The position numbers and the translations under genes are program-made. Below the pieces are notes generated by a model. That model did no database searches and was not told where the DNA came from. It saw only the letters and a list, made by a program, of their open reading frames with translations. A DNA stretch of 10,422 bases, taken from positions 1-10,422 of the forward strand of contig JBGPKH010000296.1 in the NCBI GenBank assembly GCA_041485845.1, in the 5' to 3' direction. This DNA comes from OMOG01 sp041485845 (lineage in GTDB: Bacteria > Acidobacteriota > Terriglobia > Bryobacterales > Bryobacteraceae). This document shows positions 1-6,655 of the stretch, in pieces. Numbering within the stretch: position 1 is the stretch's first letter; each line of letters begins with the position of its first letter.

Positions 1-200
1 ATCGGCCCACCCTGCGTAGACCGAATCTGCTTACTCGTCTCATCGAGTTCTTTTCCGATACCAGCGATACGATTCGATGTGATTCCTACCACTCGACCGG
101 TCCGGTTCAGAATTACAGGTGCTCCTGACATGCCTTTATTATTCGGCCCCTGAAAGACGAGTGCTCTAATGTGGACATTGTTGGCTCGAGGACGTGCAGC
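1..200 (-). pseudogene. Trypsin-like serine peptidase C-terminal fragment (3' end outside window)
   Basis: Positions about 200 down to 1 encode a piece typical of the second barrel of trypsin-like (S1/S1C) peptidases: VHIRALVF, then NNKGMSGAPVI with the presumed nucleophile Ser at 128-126, then GRVVGITSNR. The GxSGxP motif followed by a hydrophobic strand and GxVVGI is characteristic. The upstream His and Asp catalytic residues are not present, so only a fragment is here. It shares the reading frame of the GH115 fragment. Its base composition differs: about 53% GC in 1-180 against 73% in 181-240, with codons such as AGA, AAT, AAA and GTA that are rare in the neighbouring genes. This suggests foreign origin or a different source molecule. 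The rest of the gene, if any, lies to the left of the window. Confidence 0.55.
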
Positions 201-998
201 GCCTGGCCGGCCACGCCGACCCGCGCACCACACGCCTCTAACGACCGGATCGTCTTCGTTGACCGCGCTGCCCCACATCGCTGGCCACAAGTAGTTGCCC
301 TTCATGCGCAGCACGAGATCGAAGACCTTTTCGTAGAACTGGTGATTGTAGTTGCCGAATTTCTCCTTCACCCAGCCGCTGAGGGACGGGGCCTCGTCGT
401 TGAGGAAGATGCCGCGGTATTTGATCGCGGGCGGCCCTTGCACGTAACGGCCGGCCTTCACGAAGAGTGCGTCCTGGTGGCGCACCGGAACATCCGCCCA
501 CCAGTACCACGGCGAGACGCTCATTTGCTCGGAGAGATCGTAGATGCCGTAGATGGTTCCGCGCTTGCCGCTGCCGTCGATGACCAGCGCGTTGGCCACG
601 CCGGGAAATGGTTTGGCGACCACCTGGAGGAGGAACGACGCCCACTTTCCGGCGATCGCCCGGGCAGCGAGCTTGCCTTCACCAATCAGGCGGCCGATGG
701 GCGGGCTCTTGCCGATTGCGCCAACCAGAATGGCGTTGGCGCCCAGACCCTTCTCTTCGTGGACCAGGGCGGGAGTCGCGCCGGTGACGCGGCCGACGTC
801 GTCGCGCAGATCGCCGGCGGCGCGAACCACGCCCGCGTGATCGTGGGCGTCCACGTAGATGGCCGCCGCGGCCTTGGCTCGAGCGATGGCGAAGCTGCCC
901 GCACTGGGGATCGCCTCGACGTATCGCGCCTGGCCGATGGAGTAGGCGGAAATGGAGAGCAACGCCAAGGCGGCGGCGCGGAGTTTCGTCGGGATCAT
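1..998 (-). CDS. GH115 xylan alpha-glucuronidase N-terminal part, fused in frame to a peptidase fragment (chimeric, 3' end outside window)
   Basis: Read from ATG at 998-996, the frame stays open to the window start (332 codons). Residues 1-24 form a signal peptide (KLR, then a hydrophobic run, AxA-like end at GQA). Residues about 25-251 read as the N-terminal and early catalytic part of glycoside hydrolase family 115: a nucleotide-like fold start, SPWYWWADVPV near 162-172, KYRGIFLNDEAP near 193-204, KGNYLWPAMWG near 233-243 and NEDDP at 247-251. Family members remove (4-O-methyl)glucuronic acid side chains from xylan outside the cytoplasm. They usually exceed 800 residues. Here the homology stops at about position 240, where the expected ADEYG/GTSHHEP region should follow, and about 20 GC-rich unassignable codons lead into a trypsin-like segment. 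The enzyme cannot be functional as seen. A GGTGA motif lies 5 nt before the start. The cause could be a deletion/recombination or an assembly chimera. Confidence 0.7.
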   Translation of the reverse strand, partial: MIPTKLRAAALALLSISAYSIGQARYVEAIPSAGSFAIARAKAAAAIYVDAHDHAGVVRAAGDLRDDVGRVTGATPALVHEEKGLGANAILVGAIGKSPPIGRLIGEGKLAARAIAGKWASFLLQVVAKPFPGVANALVIDGSGKRGTIYGIYDLSEQMSVSPWYWWADVPVRHQDALFVKAGRYVQGPPAIKYRGIFLNDEAPSLSGWVKEKFGNYNHQFYEKVFDLVLRMKGNYLWPAMWGSAVNEDDPVVRGVWCAGRRGRPGAARPRANNVHIRALVFQGPNNKGMSGAPVILNRTGRVVGITSNRIAGIGKELDETSKQIRSTQGGP

Positions 999-1027
999 AA
1001 GTTCACCACTCAAATCTCCATGGGTAG

Positions 1028-1288
1028 GATCTCCGGAGCTCTGCCACTGCCTTTCCCTTGCCGGGACAACTGGCCGAAATCACGGTAGTGGTGGATGGCC
1101 CCGGCATCTCGACGCCAACGGCACGGCTCAGGTGCAGGCGGTGCCGCCGGCGCTGTCATCGCCAATGGCACTGGCAGCGGAGTGGCGGCGTCGCCTGATC
1201 CTCGGCCTGAGCGGCGCGGGAACGGTGGATGTGGTGGTGACCGTGGATGGGAAGCAATCGAATCCGGTGCAGATCCTGGTTCAGCGGG
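1028..1288 (+). pseudogene. Decayed remnant of a TIGR03437-type extracellular C-terminal domain
   Basis: Pieces of one domain appear in order but in shifting frames on the plus strand. They are SSATAFPLPGQLAEITVVVDG (about 1037-1099), NGTAQVQAVPPAL (about 1117-1155), ANGTGSGVAA (about 1161-1190, another frame) and GTVDVVVTVDGKQSNPVQILVQ (about 1219-1284). The order matches the roughly 200-residue C-terminal module common on secreted acidobacterial proteins, where a VTVxGxxSNxVxIxVQ strand ends the protein. No single frame carries all pieces, and the middle of the module is missing. This is therefore a non-coding relic with at least two frameshifts and deletions. Assignment is by eye from family pattern knowledge, and the final segment is the strongest. 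Confidence 0.45.
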
Positions 1289-1341
1289 TTCAGCGATGCA
1301 CATTCAGCGATGCAATTCAGCGATGCAATTCAGCGATGCAA
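1280..1341 (+). repeat. 13-bp tandem repeat (TTCAGCGATGCAA)
   Basis: Three perfect copies of TTCAGCGATGCAA lie at 1303-1315, 1316-1328 and 1329-1341. They are preceded by a 14-nt variant at 1289-1302 and a partial copy (TTCAGCGGG) at 1280-1288. The array grows out of the last codons of the TIGR03437-like remnant, so it probably arose by slippage. There are no spacers, so it is not a CRISPR array. Confidence 0.9.
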
Positions 1342-1343
1342 CC

Positions 1344-1373
1344 TTGACGCCACTCCCGGCGCTAGTGTAAGCT
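1344..1373 (+). promoter_or_regulatory. Possible sigma-70-like promoter for the permease/peptidase operon
   Basis: TTGACG at 1344-1349 matches five of six bases of the -35 consensus, and TAAGCT at 1368-1373 is a weak -10 at 18-bp spacing. It lies directly after the tandem repeats and 18-46 bp before the three tandem ATG copies. The -10 element is poor, so this is only a candidate. Confidence 0.25.
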
Positions 1374-1390
1374 TGCCCGCAAACGCTTTC

Positions 1391-1430
1391 ATGAGCCAGC
1401 TTTGATGAGCCAACTTTGATGAGCCAACCT
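1391..1430 (+). repeat. Triplicated 14-bp gene start with two TGATG-linked mini-ORFs
   Basis: The 14-nt unit ATGAGCCARCTTTG begins at 1391 and 1405, and its start is repeated at 1419, where the real gene begins. The first two copies each encode MSQL followed by TGA (1391-1405 and 1405-1419). Each TGA overlaps the next ATG by one base (TGATG). The layout is therefore two four-codon ORFs feeding stop-to-start into the permease. No Shine-Dalgarno sequence is visible before any of the three ATGs. Confidence 0.9.
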
Positions 1431-2888
1431 ACAGTTATTCCGAAACCCGCGCAAGGCTTCGTTCGCGGGCTGAATCTCTTCGACTCCACCATGGTGGTGA
1501 TCGGGGTGATGATCGGCTCCGGCATTTTTATCGTATCGGCCGACATGTCGCGTATGATCGGCAGCCCGGGGTGGATGCTCATGGCCTGGGTCCTTACCGG
1601 CGTGCTTACCATCACCGCGGCGCTCTCGTACGGCGAGCTGGCTTCGATGCTGCCGCACGCGGGCGGCATGTATGTTTACCTGCGGGAAGCGTTCTCGCCG
1701 CTGTGGGGATTCCTCTACGGCTGGACCTTCTTCACGGTGATCCAGACCGGCACCATCGCCGCGGTGTCGGTGGCGTTCGCGCGGTTTCTTTCGATCGTGT
1801 TTCCGCCGGTGGCCGAGAACCGCTACCTGATCGCGCCGATCCATATCTCGCCGGGTTACGCGCTCTCGCTTTCCACTGCGCAACTGGTCGCCATTGCGGT
1901 GATCGCGCTGCTCACCTGGACCAATTCGCGCGGCCTGGAGTACGGCAAGATCGTGCAGAACCTGTTCACCACGGCGAAGACCGCGGCGCTGGCCGCCCTG
2001 ATCCTCGCGGGGCTGTTTCTCGGCTGGAACTCCGCGGCGGTGAAGGTCAACTTCAGCGGCATGTTCCGGCTGGGCGCGTTCGATCCCTCGCTCGGCGTGA
2101 CGGCCGGGAGCGTTTTCGGGCTGATCGTGGCGCTGTCGGTGGCGCAATCGGGCTCGCTGTTTTCCGCGGATTCGTGGCACGACGTCACCATCGTGGCGGG
2201 CGAGGTGCAGAATCCGCGCCGCAACCTGCCGCTGGCCATGGCGTTCGGATCGACGGCGGTGATCGCGCTGTATATTCTGGCCAACGTGGCGTACCTGGTG
2301 GTGCTGCCTCTGCCGGAGATCCAGAACGCGCCCAGCGATCGCGTGGCGACGGCCATGTTGCAGCAGATCTTCCCCGGCTACGGGCCGGCGATCATGTCGA
2401 TCGCGATCATGATCTCGACGTTCGGATGCGTGAACAGCCTGGTGCTGGCAGGGGCGCGCGCCACCTACGCGATGGCGCAGGACGGCCTCTTCTTCCGCCA
2501 GGCGGGCAGGCTGAACGCGGCGCACGTGCCGGGATGGTCGCTCGCGGTGCAGGGGATCTGGGCGGCGGTCCTGGTACTGCCGCGCACCTACGATCCGGCC
2601 GGCAGGCAATACGGCAACCTCTACAGCAACCTGCTGGACTACGTGATTTCCGCGGCGCTGCTGTTCTACATCCTGACTATCGCCGGCGTGTTCCGTTTGC
2701 GGAAGACGCGGCCCGGCGCGGAGCGGCCGTACAGGGTGGTGGGGTATCCGTTCGTGCCGGGGCTTTACATTCTGGGCGCCGCGACGGTGCTGGCGATGCT
2801 GTTCGCTTATCGTCCTTCCACCACGTGGCCGGGGCTGGCGATTGTCATCATCGGGGCGCTGGTTTATGGAGCGATTCGAAAGCCATGA
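1419..2888 (+). CDS. APC-superfamily amino acid permease (LAT/YfnA-like)
   Basis: This 489-residue inner membrane protein is expected to have 12 transmembrane helices and to import amino acids by proton symport or exchange. The family signatures are clear: GSGIF in the broken first helix (residues 33-37), the SYGELASMLPHAGG segment (70-83), GEVQNPRRNLP after helix 6 (261-271) and RATYAMAQDGLFF after helix 8 (347-359). The length is normal for prokaryotic members. I chose the ATG at 1419 because homology begins within about 15 residues (GLNLFDSTMVVIG). A TTG three bases upstream is a less likely alternative. The start has no Shine-Dalgarno and is the last of three tandem copies. The 3' end overlaps the next gene by 4 bp (ATGA), so the permease and the exported peptidase are probably translated together. 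The substrate cannot be told from sequence. Confidence 0.9.
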   Translation: MSQPTVIPKPAQGFVRGLNLFDSTMVVIGVMIGSGIFIVSADMSRMIGSPGWMLMAWVLTGVLTITAALSYGELASMLPHAGGMYVYLREAFSPLWGFLYGWTFFTVIQTGTIAAVSVAFARFLSIVFPPVAENRYLIAPIHISPGYALSLSTAQLVAIAVIALLTWTNSRGLEYGKIVQNLFTTAKTAALAALILAGLFLGWNSAAVKVNFSGMFRLGAFDPSLGVTAGSVFGLIVALSVAQSGSLFSADSWHDVTIVAGEVQNPRRNLPLAMAFGSTAVIALYILANVAYLVVLPLPEIQNAPSDRVATAMLQQIFPGYGPAIMSIAIMISTFGCVNSLVLAGARATYAMAQDGLFFRQAGRLNAAHVPGWSLAVQGIWAAVLVLPRTYDPAGRQYGNLYSNLLDYVISAALLFYILTIAGVFRLRKTRPGAERPYRVVGYPFVPGLYILGAATVLAMLFAYRPSTTWPGLAIVIIGALVYGAIRKP

Positions 2889-4096
2889 AGCGTAGAACTT
2901 TCTTGGGTGCTGCTGCGGCGGGCCTGGCGCGCGGGGCATTCGCCCAGCAGGCGAGCGTTCCGGATGCGATCAAGAACCTCAAGCCGATGACCGATGGCGT
3001 CCGCCCCATCACCGACGGCGAACGCCGCGCGCGTGTCGAAAAGGCGCGCCGTCTGATGCGCGAGAACCGGCTTGGCGCCGTCTACATGGAGAGCGGCTCC
3101 AGCATGTACTACTTCACGGGCGTGCGCGGCAACGGCCTCAGCGTGGTGATGCCGGCCAATGGAGAACCGGTGTGGATTGGCGGTCCAGGCGCGCGGAAAA
3201 CGGCGGGAGATTATCGCGCGTGGCAGGAGCCCGAGGCGCTGTTTCGTGTCGTCGCGCAGTCGCTGAAGGACCGCGGTGTGACGAGCGGGCGAGCCGGACT
3301 CGAGGAGCAGGTGCGGTTCGGGGTCTTCGAGGGACTTCGCAAGGAAGCGCCGGCTCTGGAGTTCGCGCTCGCTACTCCCGTGACCGCCGGATGCCGCACG
3401 ATCAAATCGCCCGCCGAGATTGCCTTGATGCAGCACGCCAACGATGTGACGATTGCGGCATATCGCGCGGGCCTCGCGACGCTGCATGAAGGCATGACGC
3501 AGTACGAGTTGAGCGGCAACATTGGGGCGGCCTACCGGGCGCTGGGCTATCCCGGCGATGCGGCGGTGAGCTTCGGAAAGTACACGGCCTTCCCGCACGG
3601 CAGCATCCAGCCGCAGAAATTGCGCGAGGGCGATAATATTTTGATCGACGACGGGTGCACGGTGGAGGGCTACAAGTCGGACATCACGCGGGCGCTGGTC
3701 TTCGGCAAGCCGACGGCCCGGCAGCGCGAAATCTGGAACCTGGAGCGCAAGGCGCAGGACGCCGCGCTCGCCGCCGCCAAGCCGGGCGCGACGTGCGAGC
3801 GAGTGGACGCGGCCGCGCGCAAAGCGATCACCGATTTCGGTTTCGGTCCCGGCTACAAGGCGCCGGGGCTGCCGCACCGCACGGGCCACGGAATCGGTCT
3901 CGACATTCACGAATGGACCTACCTGGTGCGCGGCAACCAGACGCGGCTCGAGCCGGGGATGTGTTTCAGCGACGAGCCGATGATCGCCATCTACGGCGAG
4001 TTCGGCGTCCGCCTGGAAGATTGCATGTACATCACCGAGGACGGTGTGCGGACGTTCAGCAAGCAGTCGCCGGCGATCGATCAGCCGTTCGGGTAG
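2885..4096 (+). CDS. Tat-exported M24-family metallopeptidase (Xaa-Pro aminopeptidase type)
   Basis: This protein has 403 residues. Residues 1-20 form a twin-arginine signal (KRRTFLGAAAAG, cleavage near AFA/QQ), so it should be exported folded, with its metals loaded in the cytoplasm. An N-terminal creatinase-like domain spans about 45-165 and a pita-bread M24 domain about 172-398. All five metal ligands are visible: D255 (IDDG), D266 (SDITR), H335 (TGHGIG), E364 (DEPMI) and E378 (RLED). H238 (FPHGS) is the usual extra active-site His. The family releases N-terminal residues preceding proline, and some members hydrolyse related amide substrates. It starts inside the permease stop codon (ATGA overlap) with only a distant GGAG, so translational coupling is likely. 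The context suggests extracytoplasmic peptide trimming followed by amino acid uptake. The exact substrate is unproven. Confidence 0.9.
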   Translation: MKRRTFLGAAAAGLARGAFAQQASVPDAIKNLKPMTDGVRPITDGERRARVEKARRLMRENRLGAVYMESGSSMYYFTGVRGNGLSVVMPANGEPVWIGGPGARKTAGDYRAWQEPEALFRVVAQSLKDRGVTSGRAGLEEQVRFGVFEGLRKEAPALEFALATPVTAGCRTIKSPAEIALMQHANDVTIAAYRAGLATLHEGMTQYELSGNIGAAYRALGYPGDAAVSFGKYTAFPHGSIQPQKLREGDNILIDDGCTVEGYKSDITRALVFGKPTARQREIWNLERKAQDAALAAAKPGATCERVDAAARKAITDFGFGPGYKAPGLPHRTGHGIGLDIHEWTYLVRGNQTRLEPGMCFSDEPMIAIYGEFGVRLEDCMYITEDGVRTFSKQSPAIDQPFG

Positions 4097-4141
4097 GCTC
4101 CCTGCTAACCCGCGAGCCGGAACCAAGGAACACAACTATTT

Positions 4142-4222
4142 CACCGCCGAGACACCGAGGCGCCGAGTAAAAGAAAGTCAGAACCTGAGAGCGCAGAGGT
4201 AGCAGAGAGCGCCGAGAAAACC
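4142..4222 (+). repeat. Purine-rich degenerate intergenic repeat (GCCGAG/GCAGAG units)
   Basis: Between the convergent 3' ends, two blocks (about 4142-4175 and 4187-4222) are built from short RCGCCGAG and RCGCAGAG units, each block followed by an A-rich run (TAAAAGAA, GAAAACC). Similar CCGAGRCGCCGAG strings recur between genes in several GC-rich soil and aquatic phyla, to my recollection. Nothing in the 162-bp gap looks coding, and no canonical terminator hairpin with a T-run was seen. Confidence 0.5.
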
Positions 4223-4258
4223 ACGCCTGATGGCGCGAGAGGTATTTGCGGTCGCGGC

Positions 4259-6352
4259 TCACTCCGGCAGCGCGAACGCCACGTACACCGCCGCCGTCCC
4301 GCCGGTGCGCGCCTTGCCGCCGGCCGCGGCGATCACCACGTACTGCCTGCCGTTCACCTCGTACGTCGCGGGCGTGTCGTTGCCGGACGAAGGCAGCACG
4401 GTCTCCCACAGGAGCTTGCCGGTGTCCTTGTCGAACGCCCGGAACTTGCGGTCGAAGTTCGTGGCCGCGATGAAGACGAGGCCCCCCGCGGTGACAATCG
4501 GGCCGCCGTAGTTCTCCGTGCCCGTATCCTTGATACCTTGCCCGGCTAACTCGGGGTATTCGCCCAGGGGGATCTTCCAGGCGTATTCGCCGGTGTTGAG
4601 ATTGATGGCGTTGAGCGTTCCCCAGGGAGGCGCCACGGCCGGATAGCCGTCGGGGTCGAGAAACTTGTTGTAGCCGGTGAAGCGGTACTTGAGATCGAAG
4701 GGCGAGGGCTCGGCGGGCTTTGCGTTCTCTTTCGAATTGCCGCTCATGACGTATTGCACCAGGGTGCCGAGCGCCTGCGGGCGGAGGTTGGGGAATCCGG
4801 GCATTCTTCCGGCGCCTTTCTGAACCGCCTCGGTGATCTGTTCGGCAGTGCGCCGCGAGCGAATATCGGCCAGGGACGGCGCCTGGTCGCTGTTCCCCGA
4901 GAGGTCCGCGCCGTGGCATGCGGCGCACTGCGCGGTGTAGATCTCGCGGCCTGTGGCCGGCGGGGTATTCGGCACGATGCTCGAGGTCCACGCGAGGTCG
5001 TTGGCGTTGACGAAGAGCAGCGCGCTTTCGGGGTCGAATGCCTGGCCGCCCCATTCGGCGCCGCCGTCAAAGCCGGGGAAGACCACGGTTTCCTTACCCA
5101 GGCTCAGCGGGATGAACTGACCGTCGCTGAGGAAGGTCCGAAACCGCTCGAGCGCCCACTTGTGGGCTTCGGGCGTGCGGTTGGTCAGCAGGTCTTCGGT
5201 CAATCGCTGGCGGGCGAATGGCGCCGGCCTGGTGGGCAGAGGTTGCGTTTCCGCGGTGACCTCGCCTTCCACGGTGCTGGCCGGATACTTGCGATATTCG
5301 ATGGGAAACAGCGGCTTTCCACTGACCCGATCGAACAGGAACACGTACCCGTGCTTGGTGGCCTGCGCCACCGCGTCGACCATCTTGCCCTCGTGCTTCA
5401 CGGTGACGAGCACCGGCGGCGAGGGAAGGTCGCGGTCCCAGATGTCGTGCTTCACCACCTGGAAGTGCCAGATGCGCTTTCCCGTCGCGGCGTCGAGGGC
5501 CAGCAGACAGTTGGCGAAGAGGTTGTCGCCCGTGCGGTTGGCGCCGTAAAAATCGGACGCGGCGGAGCCGGTGGGAACGTAGACGATTCCGCGCTTGAGA
5601 TCGATCGACATGCCGCCCCAGTTGTTGGCGGCCCCGGTGTAGGTCCACGCATCTTTCGGCCAGGTATCGTAGCCGTATTCGCCGGGACGCGGGATGGTGT
5701 GGAACTTCCAGCGGAGTTTGCCGGTGCGCGCGTCGTACGCGCGGATGTCGCCATAGGAGGCCGGGAGACCTTCGCTCTCACGGCCGCCGGCGATGAACAG
5801 GTCCTTGTAAACGATGCCGGGGGTGGTGAGGCTCACGGACTGCTTTTCGGGATCGCGGTCGAGGTCCTGGTGGAGGTCGATGCGCCCGTCCTTGCCGAAG
5901 CCTGCGATCGGCTCGCCAGTCTTGGCGTTGAGCGCGTAGACGTAGCGGCCGAAACTGGCGAAGATGCGCTGGCCGGCGCCTCCGGACCAGAAGGTCATGC
6001 CGCGCACTCTCTGTCCCACGATTTTGGAATCCCATGTCCACACGGGCTTTCCGGTGGCGCCGTCGAGAGCGATCACCTTTCCGCCGGGCGTGTTTGCGTA
6101 AAGGATGCCGTTGACTACGATGGGATGGGTTTGCAGGCCGCCGCGTCCACCGCCGCCCGAAACGTCGTAGGTCCAGGCGACCTGGAGGCGACTGACATTG
6201 GACCGGTTGATCTGCTTCAACGGCGAGTAGCGCGTGCCCTCGGGGTTTCCACCGTAGACCGGCCATTCGTGGGGCGGCGCGGCGGCCGGTTTCAGGAGGC
6301 TGACGACAAGCGGCACGACCGCCGCGGCCGCTGCACAGGTTGGGAATCGCAT
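4259..6352 (-). CDS. PQQ-dependent dehydrogenase with inserted cytochrome c domain (quinoprotein glucose dehydrogenase type)
   Basis: This periplasmic protein has 697 residues and a signal peptide (about 1-25, cleavage after KPAAA). An eight-bladed beta-propeller starts at EWPVYGGNPEGTRYSPL (29-45). Repeated blade-closing motifs such as ALDxxTGKxxW (95, 286) and AFDKDTGKLLWE (639-650) are typical of PQQ enzymes. HDIWDRDLPSPP (302-313) matches the membrane glucose dehydrogenase-like subgroup. A haem c domain is inserted between late blades: CAACH at C476/C479/H480, with probable axial Met at M517 (GRMPGF). The enzyme would oxidise a sugar or alcohol and pass electrons internally from PQQ to haem c. 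An AGAGGA Shine-Dalgarno lies 6 nt before the ATG. No PQQ synthesis genes are in the window. The gene is convergent with the peptidase and apparently monocistronic. The substrate is inferred only from the family. Confidence 0.9.
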   Translation of the reverse strand: MRFPTCAAAAAVVPLVVSLLKPAAAPPHEWPVYGGNPEGTRYSPLKQINRSNVSRLQVAWTYDVSGGGGRGGLQTHPIVVNGILYANTPGGKVIALDGATGKPVWTWDSKIVGQRVRGMTFWSGGAGQRIFASFGRYVYALNAKTGEPIAGFGKDGRIDLHQDLDRDPEKQSVSLTTPGIVYKDLFIAGGRESEGLPASYGDIRAYDARTGKLRWKFHTIPRPGEYGYDTWPKDAWTYTGAANNWGGMSIDLKRGIVYVPTGSAASDFYGANRTGDNLFANCLLALDAATGKRIWHFQVVKHDIWDRDLPSPPVLVTVKHEGKMVDAVAQATKHGYVFLFDRVSGKPLFPIEYRKYPASTVEGEVTAETQPLPTRPAPFARQRLTEDLLTNRTPEAHKWALERFRTFLSDGQFIPLSLGKETVVFPGFDGGAEWGGQAFDPESALLFVNANDLAWTSSIVPNTPPATGREIYTAQCAACHGADLSGNSDQAPSLADIRSRRTAEQITEAVQKGAGRMPGFPNLRPQALGTLVQYVMSGNSKENAKPAEPSPFDLKYRFTGYNKFLDPDGYPAVAPPWGTLNAINLNTGEYAWKIPLGEYPELAGQGIKDTGTENYGGPIVTAGGLVFIAATNFDRKFRAFDKDTGKLLWETVLPSSGNDTPATYEVNGRQYVVIAAAGGKARTGGTAAVYVAFALPE

Positions 6353-6358
6353 GAATGT

Positions 6359-6364
6359 TCCTCT
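6359..6364 (-). promoter_or_regulatory. Ribosome binding site of the quinoprotein gene
   Basis: AGAGGA on the minus strand is spaced 6 nt from the ATG at 6352-6350. It supports this start, which also gives a proper signal peptide. Confidence 0.7.
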
Positions 6365-6396
6365 TGGTTATTGTAGAAGCCGTAAGACTGAATGGG

Positions 6397-6416
6397 CCAC
6401 AAATAACCACAAATAA
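6397..6416 (+). repeat. 10-bp direct repeat in the 5' leader of the quinoprotein gene
   Basis: CCACAAATAA occurs twice back to back, 45-64 bp upstream of the dehydrogenase start. It is AT-rich against a GC-rich background, and its function is unknown. A TACAAT hexamer (minus strand, about 6376-6371) lies closer to the start but has no matching -35. Confidence 0.6.
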
Positions 6417-6520
6417 GAAAGGCAACGCACTTGTTTGGTTTAGCCGGAGGTGGGATGCGGTTTAACGACCGCGCGAAGATCGCAGGGCGTACCCAGCGGG
6501 CGCTACACGGCGGTACGAGC

Positions 6521-6642
6521 CTTCTCTACGGCCCCCACTTGACGCGATTCGATATCCGCGCCGTGAAGAAGACCAGGATCAACGAGCGCGCGAATACGAT
6601 CCGGGCGGGCGGCTGATTCAGTTTGCCGCGCGGATTCATTTC
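6521..6642 (+). pseudogene. Decayed C-terminal remnant of an Oar-like TonB-dependent receptor
   Basis: In one plus-strand frame, 6521-6598 reads LYGPHLTRFDIRAVKKTRI followed by NERAN. This matches the third-to-last strand region of acidobacterial carboxypeptidase-regulatory/TonB-dependent receptors (GPxxTRFDxSxxKKTRIxER). A second frame at 6604-6642 gives GGRLIQFAARIHF, the usual last outer-membrane strand ending in Phe (RxIQFALRxxF). The intervening residues (RAExxNAFNxxNF) are missing and the two parts are out of frame. The stop expected after the final Phe reads CGA instead of TGA. This is therefore a deletion-bearing relic. It explains most of the 6353-6655 gap, and the rest of that gap shows nothing recognisable. 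Confidence 0.55.
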
Positions 6643-6655
6643 CGAGTCGGGATGG

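Noticed and set aside
171..1088. Plus-strand 305-codon frame over the GH115 region
   Set aside because: It has no family features, whereas the minus strand gives clear GH115 motifs in one frame.
1280..1341. CRISPR array
   Set aside because: Units are only 13 bp, contiguous and without spacers, and no cas genes are present.
1571..2884. In-frame upstream extension of the M24 peptidase gene through the permease
   Set aside because: The translation is low-complexity and lies inside the permease. The Tat signal peptide fixes the start at 2885.
1389..2939. Long minus-strand open frame (516 codons) opposite the first permease
   Set aside because: It is an Arg/His-rich translation without domains, created by GC-biased third positions of the APC gene on the other strand.
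4754..6376. Long plus-strand open frame (540 codons) opposite the quinoprotein gene
   Set aside because: It is a shadow of the PQQ enzyme. The real strand shows the signal peptide, propeller motifs and CAACH.
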